Part shown: piece after piece, positions 58,112 through 64,000 of the stretch | Layout: each line of letters opens with the position of its first letter | Position numbering within the stretch: the first letter of the stretch is position 1 | The notes under the pieces: model-generated | Database searches by the model: none | What the model saw: only the letters and a program-made list of their open reading frames with translations | Told to the model about the DNA's origin: nothing | Made by a program: the position numbers and the translations under genes | Source of the DNA: Bacillus sp. Marseille-P3661 | Lineage (GTDB): Bacteria > Bacillota > Bacilli > Bacillales > Bacillaceae_J | Assembly (NCBI RefSeq): GCF_900240995.1 | Contig: NZ_LT965954.1 | Coordinates: 62,001-126,000, forward strand | Length of the DNA stretch: 64,000 nt | Direction: 5' to 3'

Positions 58112-59260
58112 TTAAGCTTTTAATGATCTAACAAATTTTCTTGTACTTTGATCAATTTCAATGATCGTTTCTAAGTCAGGTTGTTTGATAGCAATATGTT
58201 TCTCCATCGCAGTTTCAATACAATCTTCAATTTCTAGAAAACCGATTTCTCCATTTAAAAACATTTGTACAGCTTGTTCATTTGCTGCGTTTAAGACTGT
58301 TGTCATTGAACCACCAATTTTACCGGCGGTATAAGCAAATTTCAGTGCACGATATCTATCAAATGAAGCCTCTTCAAAGTGGAGTTTCCCTATATCAATT
58401 AAGTTTAACCTTTTTGAAATAGGCAACGCAAGTCTATCAGGGTACGTTAAGGCATACTGTATAGGAACTTTCATATCCGGTGAACCTAATTGGGCGATTA
58501 CACTTGTATCTTCAAACTCTACCATGGAATGTATAATGCTTTCTTTGTGTAATACGACATCAATTTTTTCATATGGCAGATCAAATAACCAGTGTGCTTC
58601 GATTACCTCTAGCCCTTTATTAACCATTGTAGCCGAATCAATCGTGATCTTTGCACCCATTGACCAATTTGGATGATTAAGAGCTGACTCAATAGTTACA
58701 TCTTTTAGCTCATGCCGTGATTGATTTCGGAAACTTCCTCCGGATGCTGTCAGTACTAATCGATAAATTGAATTTCGATTTTCTCCATTTAGGCATTGAA
58801 ATATAGCTGAATGTTCACTATCTACTGGTAAAATCGGAACATTATTTTTTTTTGCTTTTTCCATCACTAAATGACCAGCTGTAACAAGTGTTTCTTTGTT
58901 AGCAAGAGCAATAGCCTTTTTCTCTTCTATTGCTCTTAGTGTTGGCTTTAAACCAACACTCCCTACGACAGCGTTAACTACCACTTCTGCATCATTATTA
59001 GCAGCTACCTCAATTAATCCCCGTTCGCCATAAACTAATTTTACACCCTCTGGAACTTGATTTTGAAGAGCATCCAAGCTTTCTTTGTTTAAAACTGAAA
59101 CAACCTTTGGTTTAAATGTATGTATAATTTCTCTTCCCAATGTTAAATTATTTCCAATTGATATGGCTTCAAGTTCAAATTGATTGGGATGTAACCTTAT
59201 TATATCTAGCGTTTGGGTACCAATTGAACCTGTTGCTCCAAGTAAACTTATTTTTTTCAT
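58112..59260 (-). CDS. dxr: 1-deoxy-D-xylulose 5-phosphate reductoisomerase
   Basis: This 382-residue NADPH enzyme of the MEP isoprenoid pathway makes 2-C-methyl-D-erythritol 4-phosphate. It has the dinucleotide motif [12 protein letters not shown] near 4-15, the metal-binding DSEHSAIFQ near 147-155, ASGGSFR near 178 and the [11 protein letters not shown] segment. It lies between cdsA and rasP in a tight cluster with uppS, so isoprenoid precursor and lipid carrier synthesis are linked. Confidence 0.97.
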   Translation of the reverse strand: MKKISLLGATGSIGTQTLDIIRLHPNQFELEAISIGNNLTLGREIIHTFKPKVVSVLNKESLDALQNQVPEGVKLVYGERGLIEVAANNDAEVVVNAVVGSVGLKPTLRAIEEKKAIALANKETLVTAGHLVMEKAKKNNVPILPVDSEHSAIFQCLNGENRNSIYRLVLTASGGSFRNQSRHELKDVTIESALNHPNWSMGAKITIDSATMVNKGLEVIEAHWLFDLPYEKIDVVLHKESIIHSMVEFEDTSVIAQLGSPDMKVPIQYALTYPDRLALPISKRLNLIDIGKLHFEEASFDRYRALKFAYTAGKIGGSMTTVLNAANEQAVQMFLNGEIGFLEIEDCIETAMEKHIAIKQPDLETIIEIDQSTRKFVRSLKA

Positions 59261-59269
59261 AACGACTCC

Positions 59270-60058
59270 TTAGATGAACTGTAAAAAATGAAGAATAGGT
59301 AGCACAAAGATAAGGCTGTCAAAGCGGTCTAAAATTCCACCATGTCCAGGTAATATATGACCAGAATCTTTTACACTATAATGCCGTTTTAAAGCTGATT
59401 CAACAAGATCTCCCATTTGACCAAAGATAGATATGATAATTGTAAATACGACAACAATAGCAATTGATGAATGAATTGGAACAATCAATTGAAAAACAAT
59501 ACCAACAACTATTGCTGAAATAATGCCTCCTATTGAACCTTCGATCGTTTTATTGGGGCTTATTTCAGGCCATAATTTATTTTTACCTAAGGCCTTGCCA
59601 ATAAAGTATGCTCCTGTATCTGTTGCCCATATTACAAAAAGAGCAAAGAAGATATATGAAAGGCCTACCATTCTCGTCTCGATTAAGTAATAAAACCCAA
59701 CTCCGACATAAAGAGTAGATAGAATGGTAAAACCTGCATCATCAAAAGTAAAATTATTTTTAGAGATAACGGTATATGAAAGTAATAACATAACTACTAT
59801 TAATGCACTTTCAATTTTAGAAAAGTTCATACCTACGACATCTAACATTAGATTCTGAGGTATTAAAAGTAACCAAAGAAAAAGAAATATTAATAAACCC
59901 GGAAATGAAAAAACATTAATTTTCTTCATCCGCATTAATTCATGTAAGGCAATTGATGCCATTATATAAACTAATATAATAAACGGGGTGTTTCCAATTA
60001 TGACCACTGGTAAAAATATTGCAGCTGCTAATACTGCTGTTAGTATTCTTGTTTTCAT
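59270..60058 (-). CDS. cdsA: Phosphatidate cytidylyltransferase
   Basis: This 262-residue membrane enzyme makes CDP-diacylglycerol. It has about eight hydrophobic helices and a C-terminal signature (KTIEGSIGG and SALKRHYSVKDSGHILPGHGGILDRFDSL). It is 9 nt upstream of dxr and 20 nt downstream of uppS, forming one operon. Confidence 0.96.
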   Translation of the reverse strand: MKTRILTAVLAAAIFLPVVIIGNTPFIILVYIMASIALHELMRMKKINVFSFPGLLIFLFLWLLLIPQNLMLDVVGMNFSKIESALIVVMLLLSYTVISKNNFTFDDAGFTILSTLYVGVGFYYLIETRMVGLSYIFFALFVIWATDTGAYFIGKALGKNKLWPEISPNKTIEGSIGGIISAIVVGIVFQLIVPIHSSIAIVVVFTIIISIFGQMGDLVESALKRHYSVKDSGHILPGHGGILDRFDSLIFVLPILHFLQFI

Positions 60059-60078
60059 TACAATTCATCACCCTTAAT

Positions 60079-60858
60079 TTATACGCCACCAAATCTCCGC
60101 GCCCGTTGTTGATACTCAACTACAGCTTGAATAAAATGTTCATTATCAAAATCTGGCCATAAGACATCAGTAAACCAAAATTCGGCATACGCTAACTGCC
60201 ATAACATAAAATTACTTAACCGTATTTCTCCGCTAGTTCTAATTAATAAATCGGGATCCTTTAAATCCGAACTCATTAAATATGACGAAAATACTTCTTC
60301 ATTTATGTCCTCTACTTCTAGTTTGCCATCATTTGTATCTTTTAATAACTTTTTTATACTTTCCATTATTTCATATCGGCTACCATAATTTAAAGCAAAG
60401 TTCAGTATAAGACCATTATTGTCTTTTGTATCAAGGATGGCTTTTTGAACAGCCCGCAATGTATGAGGAGGTAATTGTTCTTCATTTCCCATAATCCGAA
60501 CTTGAACATTTTCATCGATTAGCTCAGGTAAAAAAGATCCTAAAAATTCCTCCGGTAATTTCATTAAATATTCCACTTCTGTTTTAGGTCTCTTCCAGTT
60601 TTCAGTTGAAAAAGCATATAAAGTTAAGGCTTTTACACCCATATTGTTCGCAGTTTTAACTATTTTACGAACAACTTTCATACCTTCGTGGTGTCCTGCA
60701 ATCCGCGGTAGTCCACGCTTTTTAGCCCAACGACCATTCCCATCCATTATTATTGCGATATGATTAGGTACGGAAGAAAGATCAATTTGTTCCCAAGTAA
60801 ATTTCTCTGATCCCCCAATTTCTGAATTGCTTTTTCTAAATAAAAACTTATCGAGCAT
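60079..60858 (-). CDS. uppS: Undecaprenyl diphosphate synthase
   Basis: This 259-residue cis-prenyltransferase builds the C55 lipid carrier for cell wall synthesis. It has AIIMDGNGRWAKKRGLPRIAGH near 34-55 with the catalytic Asp, YAFSTENWKRP near 82-92, and the C-terminal DLLIRTSGEIRLSNFMLWQ. The start MLDKFLF follows AGGTGG. It is the first gene of uppS-cdsA-dxr-rasP, after a terminator for frr. Confidence 0.97.
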   Translation of the reverse strand: MLDKFLFRKSNSEIGGSEKFTWEQIDLSSVPNHIAIIMDGNGRWAKKRGLPRIAGHHEGMKVVRKIVKTANNMGVKALTLYAFSTENWKRPKTEVEYLMKLPEEFLGSFLPELIDENVQVRIMGNEEQLPPHTLRAVQKAILDTKDNNGLILNFALNYGSRYEIMESIKKLLKDTNDGKLEVEDINEEVFSSYLMSSDLKDPDLLIRTSGEIRLSNFMLWQLAYAEFWFTDVLWPDFDNEHFIQAVVEYQQRARRFGGV

Positions 60859-60917
60859 TGGAATCCTCCACCTATAGTAAATTTTCTTCTATCAGAATAG
60901 ATAAATTCCGACATTAT

Positions 60918-60951
60918 TAAAAAAACCCCCTTAAATGTCAATAGAGGGTTT
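60918..60951 (-). terminator. Rho-independent terminator of frr
   Basis: On the minus strand, AAACCCTC pairs with the AGGGGGTTT side across a 12-nt loop. A TTTTTTT tract follows, about 30 nt after the frr stop. Confidence 0.75.
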
Positions 60952-60981
60952 CTAGTAATATATATTGTATCGTGAAATGGC

Positions 60982-61539
60982 CTATACTTCCATTATTTCT
61001 TTTTCTTTTTCTTTTGTTATATTATCAATTTCCTTAATATGTGCATCTGTTTCTTTTTGAACGTCCTCATTAAATCCTCTGTGTTCATCTTCTGTAATCT
61101 GACCATCTTTTTCAAGCTTTTTCAAATCATCGTTTGCATCACGACGGATATTGCGAATAACTACCTTTGCTTCTTCTGCTAAACCTTTTACTTCTTTTAC
61201 TAATGACTTACGACGTTCCTCTGTTAATGGAGGGATTGAAATACGAATTATATTACCATCGTTTGATGGACTTAATCCAAGGTCAGCTTTTTGGATTGCT
61301 TTTTCAATATCATTAAGAACGGATTTATCATAAGGCTGGATAACTAATAGTCTAGCTTCAGGTACAGTAATAGAAGATAGCTGGTTTAAAGGAGTTGGTG
61401 CTCCATAATAATCTACTTGAATGCGATCTAAAATAGATGGATTGGCTCTTCCTGCCCGTATCGTTGCCAATTCACGCTTATAAGATTGGATTGCTTTATT
61501 CATTTTTTCTTTTGCATTTTTAAGAACTGTTTGGCCCAT
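60982..61539 (-). CDS. frr: Ribosome recycling factor
   Basis: This 185-residue protein dissociates ribosomes after termination with EF-G. It has [36 protein letters not shown] and [16 protein letters not shown], all typical of RRF. Two starts are possible: ATG at 61545, which overlaps the pyrH stop as ATGA, or ATG at 61539 with better spacing to AAGGGGG and the length found in B. subtilis. It is co-transcribed with pyrH. Confidence 0.97.
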   Translation of the reverse strand: MGQTVLKNAKEKMNKAIQSYKRELATIRAGRANPSILDRIQVDYYGAPTPLNQLSSITVPEARLLVIQPYDKSVLNDIEKAIQKADLGLSPSNDGNIIRISIPPLTEERRKSLVKEVKGLAEEAKVVIRNIRRDANDDLKKLEKDGQITEDEHRGFNEDVQKETDAHIKEIDNITKEKEKEIMEV

Positions 61540-61541
61540 TA

Positions 61542-62264
61542 TCATTTCCCCCTTACTATCGTTCCGATATTTTCACCAAGAACTGCACGTTTTATATTTC
61601 CTTCTTCCATAATTGAAAACACTATTAATGGAATATCATTATCCATACATAGGGATGATGCTGTAGAATCCATTACAGCTAGCCCTTCTTTTAAAACATC
61701 TAAGTAGGATAGTGTCTCATATTTAACAGCTGTCTTATCAACCGTCGGATCTGCACTATATACGCCGTCAACATTATTTTTTGCCATTAGAATTACATCG
61801 GCTTCTATTTCCGCTGCTCTTAATGCTGCTGTTGTGTCTGTTGAGAAATACGGGTTCCCAGTTCCGGCAGCAAAAATAACCACTCGTTTCTTTTCTAAGT
61901 GGCGGATAGCTTTTCTTCGTATGTATGGTTCTGCCACTTGCCTCATTTCAATCGAAGTTTGCACTCGCGTTTGTACCCCAAAGCTTTCTAAGCTATCTTG
62001 TAAGGCTAATGAATTCATACAAGTTGCAAGCATACCCATATAATCAGCAGTAGCGCGATCCATTCCCATTTCACTACCAACTTTACCACGCCAAATATTT
62101 CCTCCACCAACAACAACCGCTACCTCTACATCCATTTCAGCAATTTCTTTAACTTGGCTAGCAATGCTGTTTATGACAGAGGGCTCTATACCAAAACCTT
62201 TCTTACCGGCTAGTGCTTCACCACTTAACTTTAAGATTACACGCTTGTACTTAGGTTTTGTCAT
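61542..62264 (-). CDS. pyrH: UMP kinase
   Basis: This 240-residue hexameric amino-acid-kinase-fold enzyme phosphorylates UMP to UDP. It has [11 protein letters not shown] near 10-20, [11 protein letters not shown] near 48-58, and [20 protein letters not shown] near 130-150. I chose the ATG at 62264 (MTKPKYKR), preceded by TTGGAGG. The open frame starts 8 codons earlier with unconserved residues. The order tsf-pyrH-frr is conserved. Confidence 0.97.
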   Translation of the reverse strand: MTKPKYKRVILKLSGEALAGKKGFGIEPSVINSIASQVKEIAEMDVEVAVVVGGGNIWRGKVGSEMGMDRATADYMGMLATCMNSLALQDSLESFGVQTRVQTSIEMRQVAEPYIRRKAIRHLEKKRVVIFAAGTGNPYFSTDTTAALRAAEIEADVILMAKNNVDGVYSADPTVDKTAVKYETLSYLDVLKEGLAVMDSTASSLCMDNDIPLIVFSIMEEGNIKRAVLGENIGTIVRGK

Positions 62265-62352
62265 GACAACCTCCAACTGTTCACTCATTTTTTAGAAAAA
62301 CTCGAACTCGCACAATGGCAAGTTACGATTTTCCAACATTTTAACCCTTTAA

Positions 62353-62379
62353 ATTTTATTAGGGTAAACAAAATGTCAA
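62353..62379 (-). promoter_or_regulatory. Possible promoter upstream of pyrH
   Basis: On the minus strand, a consensus TTGACA (62379-62374) is followed after 15 bp by TAAAAT (62358-62353), between the tsf terminator and pyrH. The spacing is short, so confidence is limited. Confidence 0.4.
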
Positions 62380-62435
62380 CATAGAAACACGGCATAGCAT
62401 TCTCAAAAAGCATTAGAATCGATCCGTACCTCTTA

Positions 62436-62464
62436 AAATAGGGAACACTCAGTGTTCCCTATTT
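62436..62464 (-). terminator. Rho-independent terminator of tsf
   Basis: A perfect palindromic stem (AAATAGGGAACACT / AGTGTTCCCTATTT) lies 15 nt after the tsf stop. The U tract after the stem is short (TTTTAAG). Confidence 0.75.
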
Positions 62465-62479
62465 GATTACTGCTTTTCA

Positions 62480-63355
62480 TTATTTTTTAATTTGATTCAT
62501 TACTTCTTCAGCAAAGTTTTCTTGACGCTTTTCCATTCCTTCTCCAACTTCATAGCGTACAAATCCTTTTACTGTGCCACCTTTAGATTGTACATACTTG
62601 CCAACTTTTTGATCTGGATCTTTAACGAATGCTTGATCTAGTAAGCAAATATCTTCAAAGAATTTACCTAAACGGCCTTCTACCATTTTTTCTACAATAT
62701 TAGCAGGCTTTCCTTCGTTAAGAGCTTGCTGTGTTAATACTTCACGTTCTCTATCTGCTTCTTCTTGAGAAACTTGATCACGAGAAACATAACGAGGATT
62801 AACAGCTGCTACATGCATTGCCACATCTTTCGCTGTTTCTTCATCAGTGCCCCCAAGAACAGTTACAACACCAATGCGTCCTCCCATATGTAAGTAAGCA
62901 CCGAATGCATCGCCATCTTCTTTTTCTAGCACTTGGAAACGACGTAAAGAAATTTTCTCACCAATTTTTGCAATTGCTGAATTAATATGCTCTTCAACAG
63001 TTGTTCCATTGATATTTTGAGTAAGTGCTTCTTCAACACTTGCTGGCTTTTGTGTTAATAAATGTTGAGCTAGCTCGTTAACTAATTGTTTAAAGCCTTC
63101 ATTCTTTGCAACAAAATCAGTTTCTGAGTTTACTTCTAAAATAACAGCAGTATTTCCATCAGTTTGAATCAATGTTGTACCTTCAGCAGCAATACGATCC
63201 GCTTTCTTAGCAGCTTTCGCTATGCCTTTTTCACGAAGATAATCAATCGCTTTATCCATGTCACCATCAGTTTCAGTAAGTGCTTTCTTACAATCCATCA
63301 TTCCAGCACCAGTTTTTTCACGAAGTTCTTTTACCATTTGTGCAGTTACGGCCAT
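62480..63355 (-). CDS. tsf: Elongation factor Ts
   Basis: This 291-residue guanine-nucleotide exchange factor acts on EF-Tu. It has an N-terminal UBA-like domain ([21 protein letters not shown]), the [10 protein letters not shown] motif near 79-88, and the dimerisation domain. It follows rpsB as usual. AAGGAGG precedes the ATG. Confidence 0.98.
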   Translation of the reverse strand: MAVTAQMVKELREKTGAGMMDCKKALTETDGDMDKAIDYLREKGIAKAAKKADRIAAEGTTLIQTDGNTAVILEVNSETDFVAKNEGFKQLVNELAQHLLTQKPASVEEALTQNINGTTVEEHINSAIAKIGEKISLRRFQVLEKEDGDAFGAYLHMGGRIGVVTVLGGTDEETAKDVAMHVAAVNPRYVSRDQVSQEEADREREVLTQQALNEGKPANIVEKMVEGRLGKFFEDICLLDQAFVKDPDQKVGKYVQSKGGTVKGFVRYEVGEGMEKRQENFAEEVMNQIKK

Positions 63356-63413
63356 ATTAATTTCCTCCTTGGTAATTAGTTATGTATTAAAAAGTTCATG
63401 CATATAATTCTTC

Positions 63414-63450
63414 AAAAAAGGTGATAAAAGGCATGTTCCCTCTTACCACC
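63414..63450 (-). terminator. Rpsb-tsf intercistronic terminator/attenuator
   Basis: On the minus strand, a 12-bp stem with two G-U pairs (GGTGGTAAGAGG / CCTTTTATCACC) is followed by TTTTTTG, between the rpsB stop and the tsf ribosome binding site. It would reduce transcription of tsf relative to rpsB. Confidence 0.75.
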
Positions 63451-63469
63451 TTCAATTCAACTTAATTAA

Positions 63470-64000
63470 TTAAGCAGTAGTTACTTCTTCACCTTGTTTA
63501 GCTTCAAGAATAGCATCAGCCATCTTTGCAGTTAAAAGCTTAACAGCGCGAATAGCATCGTCATTTCCTGGAATTACAAAGTCAATTTCATCTGGATCAC
63601 AGTTTGTATCAACAATACCAATGATTGGGATGTTTAATTTATGTGCTTCAGCAACAGCGATACGCTCTTTACGTGGATCAATAATGAATAAGCAATCTGG
63701 AATAGCTTTCATCTCTTTAATACCACCTAAGAACTTTTCAAGACGCTCTAATTCTTTGTTTAGATTTACAACTTCTTTCTTAGGAAGTACATCAAATGTA
63801 CCGTCTTCACGCATTTTTTCAATTTGCTTTAAGCGGTTGATACGCTTTTGAATTGTTTCAAAGTTTGTTAGTGTACCACCTAACCAACGTTGGTTAACAT
63901 AGTACATTCCACAGCGTTCTGCTTCTTCCTTAACAGAATCTTGCGCTTGCTTTTTAGTACCTACGAATAAAATTGTTCCGCCATTAGCAGCGATTTCCTT
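63470..64000 (-). CDS. rpsB: 30S ribosomal protein S2 (5' end beyond window)
   Basis: This is the C-terminal 176 residues of S2, running off the right edge of the window in frame with no start present. It reads [20 protein letters not shown] at the edge, then [17 protein letters not shown] and the S2 signature [19 protein letters not shown]. The C terminus ends [11 protein letters not shown]2 binds late to the small subunit and the complete protein would be about 235-245 residues. Confidence 0.97.
   Translation of the reverse strand, partial: KEIAANGGTILFVGTKKQAQDSVKEEAERCGMYYVNQRWLGGTLTNFETIQKRINRLKQIEKMREDGTFDVLPKKEVVNLNKELERLEKFLGGIKEMKAIPDCLFIIDPRKERIAVAEAHKLNIPIIGIVDTNCDPDEIDFVIPGNDDAIRAVKLLTAKMADAILEAKQGEEVTTA

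Overview
This window is a chromosomal segment of a low-GC, endospore-forming Bacillaceae bacterium. Nearly every gene lies on the minus strand. Read from the right end leftward, the gene order is that of the Bacillus subtilis rpsB-to-spoVS region, and many encoded proteins are close to B. subtilis lengths. Sporulation genes (spoVFA/spoVFB, spoIIIE, spoVS) identify a spore former. The exact genus cannot be fixed from the sequence alone.

Layout in transcription order (right to left). 64.0-56.8 kb: rpsB (5' end outside the window), tsf, pyrH, frr, uppS, cdsA, dxr, rasP (translation, UMP kinase, isoprenoid/phospholipid and membrane proteolysis). 56.6-50.4 kb: proS and polC. 50.1-42.1 kb: the nusA/infB operon (rimP, nusA, ylxR, ylxQ, infB, ylxP, rbfA), then truB, ribF, rpsO. 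41.9-31.9 kb: pnp, ylxY, mlpA, ymxH, then the dipicolinate/lysine cluster spoVFA, spoVFB, asd, dapG, dapA. 31.6-26.3 kb: rnjB, tepA, ylzJ, spoIIIE. 26.2-20.5 kb: a GntR/UTRA regulator and a BMP-type nucleoside ABC importer. 20.3-12.8 kb: ymfF, ymfH, ymfI, ymfJ, ymfK, rodZ, pgsA. 12.7-4.5 kb: cinA and recA. 4.0-0 kb: rny, ymdB, spoVS and an M19 dipeptidase.

The outstanding feature is recA. It is split into three exons by two complete group II introns of about 2.8 kb each, inserted in the same orientation as the gene. Each encodes an apparently intact reverse transcriptase/maturase with a C-terminal HNH domain and has a recognisable 3' domain V. Removing both introns joins the exons exactly in frame into a 347-residue RecA. 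Transcription of the whole unit starts from a sigma-A promoter with a LexA (DinR) box, so intron RNA and maturase expression should follow the SOS response.

The second accessory layer is repetitive DNA in the intergenic gaps. A 642-bp element with roughly 45-bp imperfect terminal inverted repeats (MITE-like) lies between ymfH and ymfI. A GC-rich structured repeat family occurs at four loci (14.4, 17.3-17.7, 44.4-45.0 and 56.7 kb), and its terminal stem changes sequence between loci while keeping base pairing. A degenerate copy of another GC-rich Bacillaceae-type repeat lies between recA and rny. Many transcription units end in clear Rho-independent terminators, which help delimit the operons. 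I saw no tRNA, rRNA or CRISPR in the window.
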